Assembly: GCA_949751835.1 (NCBI GenBank) | Contig: CATKHK010000001.1 | Span: 868,001 to 932,000 of the forward strand | DNA length: 64,000 nt | Reading direction: 5' to 3' | Source: Blepharisma japonicum | Taxonomy: Eukaryota; Ciliophora; Heterotrichea; Heterotrichida; Blepharismidae | In this document: in pieces, positions 46,472-57,202 of the stretch | How the letters are laid out: each line of letters begins with the position of its first letter | How positions within the stretch are numbered: the first letter of the stretch is position 1 | Position numbers and translations under genes: made by a program | Notes under the pieces: model-generated | What the model saw: the letters and a program-made list of their open reading frames with translations, nothing else | Told to the model about the DNA's origin: nothing | The model's database searches: none

Positions 46472-46660
46472 AATCGGATCTAAAAACTGCATAAGAATTT
46501 ATTTTTATTATTCATTTTGGGGAATAATATTTAACATTAAATTAGTTTTTGCAGCACTTTCTATTCTCATTGTTTTAGTATATAGGAATTGCTCTGACTT
46601 CAAGATATAAGCTCGGAGTTATCAGAGATGGAAGTTTAGGCTTAACGAAGCTGTGTAGAA
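46472..46660 (+). pseudogene. decayed 5' end of an array gene
   Basis: cattttggggaataatattt (46513 on) matches the start-site element, with ATG changed to ATA/ATT. The next ~70 nt read IFNIKLVFAALSILIVLVY, close to the signal peptide of the gene at 50458 (MLSIKSTLTALAILITFAY). Upstream ~150 nt also match that gene's upstream region. Downstream similarity fades by ~46660. Confidence 0.65.
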
Positions 46661-47149
46661 TATCCACTCGCAGAAGTAAAGGCCAGTGGGGTTAGATATA
46701 TTTTTTAATTCGATAATATATGTTCCATCGATGCATATTAAAATCCCTAACAGCTGCATAACAGCATCACCAATAGATTAGAAACGAGAATGGAACTTCA
46801 AGAAGGTATGCAAATGGGCATTGAAAGACTGCATGACACATCGAATGCAGTTGAAAATGAAAATTTGCACACATTTATTATCTGCTTCTCATGAGACTAA
46901 ATGCGAGACATCTTCCAGTCAGCTCATCAAACTTGTAGAGTTTGGTTATTTCTAGCGTAGATCTACTCCAAGATAAATAATAGTGATCCGAGTAGATCAT
47001 TTAACTATTATTATCTATAAAAGAAAAATAAATTTGGAAAAAGACTTTTAAATAATGAAAAAAATAGACAATTCTAATAATAAAAACAAATAGTAGCATT
47101 ATATTTTGCTCTAATAAGATTATAATTAGCTTATTGCTGCTCTTTAATT

Positions 47150-47290
47150 TAATACATTTATAAGAGAATAATATTTATTTACGGTTAAATTGCTACTCTA
47201 TCTTCTCATTTTTTAAGCATAAATATTTATTAAGTCGATCTGGTCACGCTTAGCTAGATTTGAGACTCTTGCAATCTATTTTCAAGCATC
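47150..47290 (+). pseudogene. decayed 5' end of an array gene
   Basis: catttataagagaataatat resembles the start-site element without an ATG. The following text (ctactctatcttctcat ... tttaagca) matches the same position in the decayed copies at 55827 and 56510 and, more weakly, the signal-peptide region of the gene at 59115. Confidence 0.5.
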
Positions 47291-47696
47291 TGCCTATTTA
47301 TAACAAAAATAATAATAAAAATATTTTTAATATTCATTTAGTCTGCCAATACTGAGTTGTAATAAAAAAATTCTTTGAATATTTTCTTAATCAATGTTTT
47401 GAAATAATTTATATCTTAAAAATATATATACAAGATTATAATTAAAATCAGTAGAAAAATTAAAAGCAAATATAAATTTAAAGCTCAGTAGAGAATAGCT
47501 CATCTGAGGAAAATTTATGATTAAAATAGAGCAAAAAATTAATAAAGATATTTAGCTCAAGAAATAATATCCAAATTGTCAAGCGCTGCTGCAAAATAAA
47601 TCATATAACCAGCAAGCACCTTTAATAGATTGAATCATCTTTATATCAATCTTAATTAAGCTAATAATTCCTTATTATTAGATTTTTTTGTCGACT

Positions 47697-47715
47697 CCAT
47701 TTTGGTGAAATAATG
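47697..47715 (+). promoter_or_regulatory. array start-site element, copy 3
   Basis: ccattttggtgaaataatg ending with the ATG at 47713. The T in GGTG is shared only with the element at 57184. Confidence 0.7.
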
Positions 47716-49380
47716 ATTATCAAAAATCCAGCTTTTTTAATCCTTGCAGTCAATTTAGCTTTCTCATTTGCAATTTCCTCTAATTTGGCTTCTTCATCTT
47801 TAAGTATACCAACAAGCTTGTACTGGGGTAATGTAAATGGCACTAGCTATCTTACGGTATCGAGAAATCAAAAAAGTCTTCAATATTGCACAGGTTCTTG
47901 GGCTATTGCTGCCACAACAGTCCTTTCTGATCGTTTTAAGGTCCTTAGAAATGCTTCATGGCCTGATTATAATATTGCTCCACAAGTTGCCCTTAGTTGT
48001 ATTTCACAAGTACAAGGCTGTCATGAAGAAGGAGATCCAGCGTTAGTCTATGACTATATTTCCAAAAATGGGATTACTGATGAAACTTGTGCAGTTTATC
48101 AAGGGCTTGATTTTTCAAATGGAAATCCTTGTGGTCCATATTCCATATGCTTGACTTGTCTATCTCAAACCAGTTGTTTTACTCCTAGCAGGTATTATCT
48201 TTACAATATTACAGGATACTCAGTTGCCAAAGGGGAGGATCAAATGCTAAGCGCTTTACAAAGTGGTCCTATTGTTTGCAGGCTGAATAACACGATTGAG
48301 TTTGAAGCATACAGCTCTAAAGATAATATACTTGTTCCTGGCAAATTTCCAAGTAATGGAACTATTTATGTTTCTATTGTCGGATATGGAGTCGATTCTG
48401 CTGGCACTAATTATTGGATCGGCAGAAACTCTTGGGGAACAACATGGGGCGACCTTGGATTCTTTAACCTGATAAGAGGAACTGACGCTTTAGGGATTGA
48501 GGAATATTGCGTGTACCCTACTCCTAACTTAACAGTCACTGTTGTTACTACTAAAAGTCAAGGAATAGAAGAAAGAACCTTTATTGATAACTTTGAGCTT
48601 CCTAAACTTGAAAATGAGCCTAGCTCTTTTAGAATCAAGCCAGAAGCTGATGAAGCTCTTGCTGCTGTTCCTTCAGCTTGGGACTGGAGAAATGCAAATG
48701 GCACAAATTATTTATCATGGGTCAGGAACCAAAATCTTCCTCAATATACTACCTGGTCTTGAATACTCGCTACAGCATCTTCTATTTCTGATAGAGTCAA
48801 TATTATGTTTTACAACGCCACCTTTACTCCATTTACTATGTCTATTCAAGATTTGCTTGATGAAACTGATGGGATGCAGGAAGATCTTTACTCATCTTTA
48901 CAATATGGTATTTCAGATGATACATGCCGTCAGTATGTAGGAGGCGAATTCGTTCCATATCCATGCTTAACCTGTGTACCGCCAGCACCTCAGTATGGCT
49001 CGGAGTCAAACTGCAAAAGTGTTACTCCTCCTTTTTTATATAGAATCAGCAGTTATAAAAATCTTGCTGGAGCAACCAAGATGATGCAAGAAATTTATAC
49101 AAATGGACCTATTACATGTGGGATCTACTCAAGTATAAAATTCCTTACATACAGTGGAGGAATTTATAGTGAAATTTCAGCAATTTCTAAAATCAGTCAA
49201 TATGTATCAGTTGTAGGCTGGGGGGTAGACCCATCAACGAAAACTCAATACTGGATAGGTAGGAATTCTTGGGGAACATTTTGGGGGGAGTATGGATTTT
49301 TCAGGATTCAAATGTTTAGAGATAACCTCGGTATTGAAACTGATTGCGTGTCAGCAGTCCCAACTTTTAAAAAAAAATAA
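47713..49380 (+). CDS. double-domain cathepsin X/Z-like pseudoprotease, array copy 3
   Basis: 555 residues; one TGA Trp (48760). Signal peptide MIIKNPAFLILAVNLAFSFA. Domain 1: LQYCTGSWAIAATT (Cys to Ser), GTIYVSIVGYG (His to Ile), RNSWG kept. Domain 2 has a different active-site loop, PQYTTWSWILATAS, with both Cys of the CxxC pair lost, and a helix FTMSIQDLLDETDGMQEDLY in place of the usual SPQD/GNC segment; ISQYVSVVGWG has Gln for His. The same domain-2 variant occurs in the broken copy at 57200, showing common descent. Probably secreted and non-catalytic. Confidence 0.87.
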
Positions 49381-49713
49381 ATAAAAATTCATAATAGGGA
49401 AATTTATTTAAAAAGAAAAATTAGGCATATAATTTTCAAATCCTTAAATACGTAAATATGAGGTTAAAGCCAGAGCCTTCTAAGGAAATCAGTAATATTA
49501 AAACAATTCATTTATTATGATAGATTTTAAATTTTTATATATTAGACTAAATACCTATGGACAAGTTATCTGCACTATATTAATTGCATTTGTATTTAAA
49601 CATAGATATACATTACCAGAGCTATCATAAGCTTTTAAGCACATTTTCATAATAAAAATTTATCAAGTAACTACTGAAACATAAAAAAAAAAAAAAAAAT
49701 TGAAAATAAGATT

Positions 49714-49747
49714 TGTGACAGTTTAGAATTTGTGACAGTTTAGAATT
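49714..49747 (+). repeat. 17-bp perfect tandem duplication
   Basis: tgtgacagtttagaatt occurs twice head to tail, next to a run of A. Non-coding; probably replication slippage. Confidence 0.8.
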
Positions 49748-49809
49748 ATATAAAAAAGAAGAGTCTTTAAAATATCAACAAGCCAAAGAAGATCTATCTA
49801 AATCTATAA

Positions 49810-50052
49810 TTAATTGCTAGTCTGCAAAAAGAAGCAATGAAAGAAGCTGAAGAGGCACTTAAAAGTTTAGAAAGAAAATGCTTCTATTTATTAGAACGTT
49901 TGCCAAATATATTAGAACATTTGACTGGGAAGTTCAAAGAATTTGATTCAAAGTTAGAGCAATTTGATGGTTCAAAGAATTATGCCAATCAAGAGGCAAT
50001 TATCGAGAAAGCGAAAAAAAAAGAGCATGTGAAAGTCTTGAGCCAACCATAG
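49810..50052 (+). pseudogene. small coiled-coil frame, possible remnant
   Basis: After TAA the frame reads LIASLQKEAMKEAEEALKSL, then ERKCFYLLERLPNILEHLTG and on to TAA 50050-50052; an ATG lies at 49837 (71 codons). Similar helical text (ELYKKEESLKYQQAKEDLSK) precedes it in another frame. The minus strand at 49972-50178 is also protein-like (IKEADLFIELFSPIQKALYF). The strand and identity are unsure; it may be a decayed gene. Confidence 0.3.
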
Positions 50053-50441
50053 ACGCATTTCTTCAAATATAGAATCTGGCTCATCATATATGTCAGTGAA
50101 GGTAAACAACAAAAAATATAAGGCTTTTTGAATTGGACTAAAAAGTTCTATAAATAGATCCGCTTCCTTAATAGCCAAATAAACTTAAGTAAATATTAAA
50201 TTATTATTAATTATTATCTGTCGTAAAAGAATCTTCTTGCTTATAATATTTATAAACAAAGATTAGATAAATAGAAATCAAGCCATTAAAATTATAAAAT
50301 TGCTCAATGATACATTGAAATTGTCTGAAGTTTAAAATAAAAATAAATCATATGATCAAAGTACATTCCTAGCTATTAATAAATTTATTATCTTAAATTA
50401 ATAAGATCTAAGAAGGTTTAAGAATTTATTTTTATTATTCA

Positions 50442-50460
50442 CCATTTTGGGGAAATAATG
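50442..50460 (+). promoter_or_regulatory. array start-site element, copy 4
   Basis: ccattttggggaaataatg, an exact match to the consensus, ending with ATG 50458 of the broken copy. Confidence 0.7.
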
Positions 50461-52149
50461 CTTAGCATTAAGTCAACTTTAACAGCACTCGCTATTCTCA
50501 TCACTTTTGCTTATGAAAATGATCACTCTGATTTAACTTCTGCATCTTTAGGCTTACCTACAAATTTGTTCTGGGGTAAATTAAATGGGACTAGTTATCT
50601 AACAGTAACAAAGAGCCTAAAAAATCTTGAATGATGCTCAGGCACTTGGGCCATGGCTGCAACAAGTGTCCTTTCAGACCGTTTCAAAGTCCTTAGGAAT
50701 GCTTCATGGCCTGACTACAATATTGCTCCACAAGTTGCACTTACCTGCATTACAAAGGTTAAAGGCTGCTTTGAAGAAGGAGATCCAGCATGGGTTTATG
50801 ATTATATCATCGAAAAAGGAATTACTGACGAAACATGTGCAGTTTATAGGGGTCTTGATTTTTCAAATGGAGGTACTTGCAATCGATATACCAGATCACA
50901 ACTTGCATCGCTAGTGGAAATTGTGATGTTTCTAGCAGATATTATGTTTACAATATTACTGGATATACAAAAGTCACAGGTCAAGCTCAAATGCTAACCC
51001 GCTTTACAAGGTGGACCAATTGTATGTAGGCTTAATAGCACAGATCAATTTTGAGATTACAGCTCTAGTGACGATATACTGGTCCCAGAAGACTCACCAA
51101 ATAATGGAACAGTTTATGTTTCTATTGTTGGATATGGTGTGAATGCTACAGGGACTAATTATTGGATTGGTAGAAATTCTTGGGGAATAGGCTGGGGAGA
51201 TGTAGGATTCTTTAATCTAATAAGAGGAAATAACGCTTTAGGGATTGAGGAATATTGTGTTTATCCTACTCCTAACTTAACGATTACATTAGTTACTAAT
51301 AACAGCCAAGGAGAAGAAGAAAAATCTTATATTAGTGATTTTAATCTCCCCAAGCTTGAAGAAGAGACAAAGCATCATTTGAGAGCTAAGCCTTCAGCTG
51401 ATGAAAATCTTGCTGCTGTTCCTTCAGCATGGGATTGGAGAAATGCAAATGGTAAAAATTACTTATCATGGGTCAGAAACCAAAATCTTCCTGAATACTG
51501 CGCCGCCTCTTGGGCGTTTGCTCCTGCATCTTCTGTCACTGACCGTTTGAATATTATGTTTTTTAACAATACTTTTCCTCAATTCATTATATCTCCGCAA
51601 GATATGATTAATTGAAATATAGGAAGCTGTGGTTACGAAGTTTTTGATACAACTCTATTCTATAAAACATTCTTAACATATGGGTTTTCAGATGAAACAT
51701 GCCTTATGTACATAGCAACCAATTCATATGCTTTCACATGTGTGGAATGCTGACCTCCTGCGCCTCAGCTTGGTGAATTTGCTGACTGCAGAGCTATTTT
51801 ACCTCCTATTACGTTTAGAATCAGCAGCTATAAAAATCTTGCTGGAGCTACCAAGATGATGCAAGAAATTTATACGAATGGGCCTATTACTTGTGGGATT
51901 TATAATAGCACAAATTTTGCGAGGTATGCTGGAGGAATTTATAGTGAAATTACAGGGACTTCTCAACTCAGCCTGTATGTATCAGTTGTAGGTTGGGGAG
52001 TAGATCCATCAACAAAAACTCAATATTGAATAGGAAGGAATTCTTTGGGCACAGGCTGGGGTGAGTATGGATTTTTCAGGATGCAAATGTTTAGAGATAA
52101 CCTTGGTATTGAAACTGATTGCGTTGCCGCAGTACCATCTTTTAAATAA
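50458..52149 (+). pseudogene. double-domain cathepsin X/Z-like pseudoprotease, array copy 4 (two compensating indels)
   Basis: Signal peptide MLSIKSTLTALAILITFAY. Domain 1 begins NLEWCSGTWAMAATS: the Tyr is Trp (TGA) and the catalytic Cys is Thr. Compared with the copy at 53772, one base is missing near 50892 (after CNRYTR) and one extra base lies near 50998 (before the LQSGP region), so ~105 nt are out of frame and hit TAA at 50995; the true frame then resumes to TAA 52147-52149. Domain 2: PEYCAASWAFAPAS (Cys to Ser), LSLYVSVVGWG (His to Leu), RNSLG. Several TGA Trp. Most likely a recent pseudogene; two base-call errors cannot be excluded. Confidence 0.75.
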
Positions 52150-53771
52150 ATTAACTATTTTATTCAATCTTTTTAAAATTTTCTAAAAAGGGTTATATAA
52201 TTTAAGTATTGAGATAATCATTTTTAACGATAACTAGGCTGGATAAATTGCTAAGAAATCCTTCAAAAGAAAAAAAAGCTGATGAAATATGAATATATGA
52301 GTTCAGTCGTTTTGTTATGTTTTTATGATAATAAAATTATTAAACGTGTTTATATTATTATTTTTTCCAAATAATCCTTCATGCAATAATTCTAAAGTCT
52401 GTATGTTGCATTGCCATAGCGATTTATTGTAGTGCGTCATGTATATAAGAAGCTGTGGTTATGAAGTTTTTGATGCATCTCTACTTTACCAATATTCTTA
52501 AAATATGGGTTTTTAGATGAAACATGTCTTATGTACATAGCAACCAATTTATCTTCTTTAATATGCATGGAATGCTGGCCTCCAGTTCCTCCAGATAGAG
52601 GAATATCTGCTGTAGAACTATTTTACCTCCTATTTTATTTAAAATCACAACTATAAAAACTTTGCTGGAGCTATCAAGATGATGCAAGAAATTTATACGA
52701 ATGGGCCTATTACTTGTGGGATTTATAATAGCACAAATTTTGCGAGATATAATGGAGTGAAATTACAGAGACTTCTACACTCAACCTGTTTGTCTCTGCT
52801 GCAGGTTGGTAGTAGATCTGTCAACAAAAACTCAATATTGGATAAGAAGGAATTCTTTGGGCTCAGGCTTGGGTCGAGTATGGAGTTTTTAGAATACAAA
52901 TTTTTAGAGATTATCTTGGTATTGAAACTGATTGCGTTGCCGCAGCACCAGCTTTTAAATAAATTATTTTATTCAATTTTTATAATTTTCTTAAAAGGGG
53001 TCTGATTATCTTAATTGAGTTATGAAATAATCGCTAATTTTTACAATAATTAGTCTGAATAATTGGCAAATAAAATAAATTGTTAGAATTAATTCAAGCA
53101 TTATTTCTGAAAATTTCTTTGCTAATAAATAATAATCTTGCCCTATTTAGTTACAAATTTGACTAAATGCTATAGAATAATATGGCAAAATTAAAGAAAT
53201 GACATCACCAAAATGGCTTATTGACCTAAAATTGTAGTAAAGAGAGATTCATAAATTTAGAATCATAATTTATGGCAAGCATTGGAGAAGACTCTAAGGC
53301 TTAGGCTAAGTGTAGCATTCCACTTGTAAAATTTATGTGTAGAATTCAAATAAATTTATATACAACTTTCGAAGAGTTTGGCGATCCTTAAAAAGTCTAG
53401 GCTCAACAAGATAAAAATTTTCCTTAAATAAATAAGAAAATATTATAAATGAAATTTCTTACATTTACTATTAGATCCTGTCTAAATATTAGTTTTATTC
53501 AATTTATTTTATCATGAATATTTGAGTGCCATCATCTTCCTGGCTGAAATAATTATCTCTAAAAAGAGATATTCAAAATTAGTATATTATTATAGGAAAA
53601 TGCATCTCAAAAATAAAAATCTTAAAGTTTTCTATAATTTAAAATAGGGCAAATAATTAGAGCTATTTATTGATTTAAAACTGCATGTTATCTTTGCTTA
53701 GTTTATAAAATAAGTATTATAATAATAGGATAAATCCTTATTTTTAACTAGTGGCCATATTTGGGGAAATA
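52150..53771. other. array spacer 4
   Basis: About 1.6 kb. It contains the 3'-end remnant at 52440-52962 and, at ~53280-53340, a patch resembling 46620-46660 (another decayed array piece). The rest is AT-rich and unrecognised. Confidence 0.5.
52440..52962 (+). pseudogene. duplicated, decayed 3' half of array copy 4
   Basis: About 520 nt closely follow 51627-52149 base by base (SCGYEVFD, CLMYIATN, KMMQEIYTNGPITCGIY, DYLGIETDCVAAAPAFK), but with several indels and stops and no domain 1. It ends at TAA 52960-52962. A tandem duplication of the end of the neighbouring gene that has since decayed. Confidence 0.85.
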
Positions 53772-53774
53772 ATG
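53755..53774 (+). promoter_or_regulatory. array start-site element, copy 5
   Basis: ccatatttggggaaataatg ending with ATG 53772. Confidence 0.7.
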
Positions 53775-55454
53775 TTTAGAACTCAGCTAAGCATTTTAAT
53801 ACTTTTTGCCTTGGTAGCTTTTACACAAAAAAGCTATTCAGATTTTATTTCTTCTTCCTTAAGCTTACCTACAAATTTGTTCTGGGGCAAAGTAAATGGA
53901 ACGAGCTATCTTACGGTAACAAGAAATATTAAAAATCTTGAATTTTGTTCAAGTTCTTGGGCCATGGCTGCCACAACTGTCCTTTCTGACCGTTTTAAAG
54001 TCCTTAGAAATGCTTCATGGCCCGACTATAATATTTCTCCACAAGTCGCACTTAGTTGTATTTCAAATGTAAAAGGCTGTTTTGAAGAGGGAGATCCAGC
54101 ATCCGTCTATGACTATATTTTAAAGAATGGAATTACTGATGAAACTTGTGCAATTTACCAAGCTCGAGATTTTTCAAATGGAGTTCCTTGCGACCGATAT
54201 GCCAGATGCAAAATTTGTTTACCTAATGGAAAATGTGACATACCTAGCAAATATTATGTTTACAATATCACTGGATATGCAGTAGTTATAGGTCAAACAC
54301 AAATGCTAAATGCTTTACAAAGTGGGCCTATTGTATGTAGGCTAAATAGTACGGATCAGTTTGTGAATTATAACTCTAGTGATGGTATATTTATTCCTCA
54401 TTTATCAACAAATAATGGCACAATTTATGTATCAATTGTTGGATATGGAGTCGATTCGAAAGGAACTAATTACTGGATTGGCAGAAACTCTTGGGGGATT
54501 GGGTGGGGAGATGCTGGGTTTTTTAATATTATAAGAGGAATCAATGCCTTAGGGATTGAGGAATATTGTGTCTACCCTACTCCTAACTTAACTATAACTG
54601 TTGCTACTACTAGCAGTAAAGGAGAAGTAGAAAAATCCTTTATCGACAATTTTTATCTCCCCAAAATTGAAGAAGAGCCAACCAGTTCGTTTAGAATTAA
54701 GCCCGTAGTCGATGAAACTCTTTCTGCTGTTCCTTCTGCATGGGATTGGAGAAATGCAAATGGTAAAAATTATTTATCATGGGTCAGAAACCAAAATATT
54801 CCTCAATACTGTGAAGCTTCTTGGGCCTTTGCTCCTACATCTTCTGTCACTGACCGTTTCAATATTATGTTCTTCAACGACACTTTTCCTCAATTCATTA
54901 TATCGCCTCAAGATCTAATTAATACCGGTTTAGGAAATTGCGATAGTGGAGATATGTCACAGGTTTATCAATATTTCTTTAAAATTGGATTTTCAGATGA
55001 TACTTGTCTACAGTATGAAGCAGCGAATCACGATCCTTGAAATTGTATGAATTGCTTACCACCAGCACCTGATATAAATGGCAATTCATTATGCTATCTT
55101 AGTAATGCTCCTATATTTTTTAAAATAGCCAGCTATAAAAATCTTGCTGGGGCGACCAAGATGATGCAAGAAATTTATACAAATGGGCCAATCACATGTG
55201 GAATTTATGCAAGTAAAGGGTTTGCTAACTATACTGGAGGAATTTATAGTGAAATTTCAAAAATTTCCATAATCAGTCAATACGTCTCAGTTGTAGGCTG
55301 GGGAGTGGATCCATCAACGAAAACTCAATACTGGATTGGAAGAAACTCTTGGGGAACAGGCTGGGGTGAGTATGGATTTTTTAGAATGCAAATGTTTAGA
55401 GATAACCTTGGCATTGAAACTGACTGTACGGCTGCTGTCCCAACTTTTAAATAA
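53772..55454 (+). CDS. double-domain cathepsin X/Z-like pseudoprotease, array copy 5
   Basis: 560 residues from ATG 53772 (an in-frame GTG 21 nt upstream is rejected because the element precedes this ATG); one TGA Trp (55038, DPWNCMNC). Signal peptide MFRTQLSILILFALVAFT. Domain 1: LEFCSSSWAMAATT (Cys to Ser), GTIYVSIVGYG (His to Ile), RNSWG kept. Domain 2: PQYCEASWAFAPTS (Cys to Ser), ISQYVSVVGWG (His to Gln), RNSWG kept. Structural cysteines intact. Similar to array copies 1 and 2; the immediate upstream sequence pairs it with copy 2. Confidence 0.88.
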
Positions 55455-55826
55455 GTAAGTTAGTTTACATAGAAATTTCATTAAATTTCATATAAAAATG
55501 TATTTAAAAGGGAAAAAACAGATTATAAGGATAAGGAATTAAAATTTATATTAAACTCTTCTTCAGGGTGCCAGAGATAACAAGAAATTAATCAGACTTC
55601 TCAGTAGCGTTGAAATTAAATTCAATTGTAATCTGTTGCGGCTCTATGTGAATTTACATCGATATTATTTATATAAGAGAAGCATTTCAATTATTTTAAA
55701 AATAAATTGGAAGAAAGAATTTTAAAGAATAATAGAAATTAGACAAGTTTAGTAAAAAGAATGCAAATAATATAGCTTTAACTCTAATAAGATGATAGTT
55801 ATCTTAAATATATTATATATCCAATA

Positions 55827-55990
55827 CCATTTATAAGAAAAATAATTTTAGCTTAAAATTAAATAGCAAATCTATCATTCCATAGTCTTAGCATAAGCAA
55901 TTGAAAATCAGCATGCCACTCTTAGCTAGCGTTGAGACTCTTATTGTATATTTTCATATATCAGTTATCTTTTTATAGCAAAAAGCCTAT
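55827..55990 (+). pseudogene. decayed 5' end of an array gene
   Basis: ccatttataagaaaaataat resembles the start-site element. Downstream text (aatctatcattccatagt ... tagctagcgttgagactctt) matches the decayed copy at 47150-47290. No open frame remains. Confidence 0.5.
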
Positions 55991-56509
55991 TATTCCTTAA
56001 TTCGGCTGCTGAATTTTCGTCTGAGTAGCTACCATATCTATCATTTTAGATAATAGATTTTCTAAATCAATAATTTAGATGGTTGTTGAAGCTAATTTAT
56101 ATCAGAAAAAACAAATGCATACAGAGGAGATTTGTAATTAAAATTAGAAGCAAAATTAAGATTAAGAAAATATTAATTTCATTTACAAAAAGATCCATTT
56201 ATAAGGTGAATACAAATTAATTGGAATTAGGAATTAAACGTTTATATGGGCAATCTTTCTCAAGCTATCAGAAGCTATCAGAGATAACAAAAAATTAATT
56301 CAGAAAATAGCTTTAATTCTGATTTTAATCGCAATTAAATTCAATTTTTCTTTATATATAAATTTTAAATCAAATATTTAAGAAAATTAAAAATAAAGAA
56401 TTTTAAATAATAAAAGAAATTAGATGAGATTGAAATTAAATCAAACAGATAGATAATTTCTTACTCGAAAAAGATATTAATTTTCTTAAATATATTATTT
56501 AATTCAACA

Positions 56510-56660
56510 CCATTTATGAGAAAATAATCCTTAACTTGAAGCTAAAATTGTAACTCTATCTTCTCATAGTTTTAAGCACAAGCGATTACAAGCTGGTCAG
56601 GTCATGCATCAGTTGTGTTTTGGAACAAAAACCATAACTTTCTTTACTACTGCAATTTTT
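56510..56660 (+). pseudogene. decayed 5' end of an array gene
   Basis: ccatttatgagaaaataatc is the start-site element with the ATG lost, preceded by ttcaaca exactly as before the gene at 59115. The next ~60 nt align with the signal-peptide region of that gene (ttaacttgaagctaaaattg against tttagctcaaagctaatctt). Confidence 0.6.
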
Positions 56661-57183
56661 TATTTTCCATAATATTTAATCATTTTAAGGATATCCAAGA
56701 GCTGCTTATAGCCTTAGCCCTGGAATATCAGTTTAAATTAAATTATGCATTTCTATTTGTTAAAATCGTGGAATTTGCTTAACAATTTATAGTGCAGAGT
56801 TCATAACATAAGGCAAGCTATAAGACATTCTGGCTTATAATAGTAAATTCTTTGTAGGTTTTCTATATCAATGGTTTAGATGACTATTGCTGCTGATTTA
56901 TATTTTTCAAAAAGTAAATACATGTAGATGAAATTATAAATAAAATAAACTAAAAAATTAAAATAAGGATAAAGTTGAAGCTCAGTATAGAAAAGATTAA
57001 GGAAAATTTATTATTAAAATAAGGCCATATAAATTTATAAAGATATTTAGTTGTTCAACAAATCATATCTGAAGCGAGATTGGAAAAATAAAGTATATTA
57101 CAAGCAAGCATTTTAATAGGTGAAACAATCTTTGCATAGCTTTAAATAAATTAATAATACTTAAGGTCTATTTTAATTCGACT

Positions 57184-57202
57184 CCATTTTGGTGAAATAA
57201 TG
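57184..57202 (+). promoter_or_regulatory. array start-site element, copy 6
   Basis: ccattttggtgaaataatg ending with ATG 57200; identical to the element at 47697. Confidence 0.7.

Larger units (their letters stand above)
46016..47712. other. array spacer 2 with two decayed gene starts
   Basis: About 1.7 kb. It holds two recognisable decayed 5' ends of array genes (46472-46660 and 47150-47290) and, between them, a short helical-looking frame (ETRMELQEGMQMGIERLHDT, ~46789-46848) of unknown origin. The last ~260 nt are similar to the sequence upstream of 57200. Confidence 0.5.
49381..50457. other. array spacer 3
   Basis: About 1.1 kb. Contains an A-run (49683-49699), a perfect 17-bp tandem repeat (49714-49747) and a small helical frame (49810-50052). 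The last ~200 nt resemble the region before 46513. Confidence 0.5.
55455..57199. other. array spacer 5 with two decayed gene starts
   Basis: About 1.75 kb. Two similar blocks each carry a decayed array 5' end (55827 and 56510) preceded by matching text (agataacaa[ga]aaattaat at ~55575 and ~56280). The last ~300 nt match the sequence upstream of 47713. Confidence 0.5.

Noticed and set aside
46789-46890. Short frame ETRMELQEGMQMGIERLHDT resembling a SNARE helix
   Set aside because: About 30 codons, no membrane anchor, broken by TAA; too short to assign.
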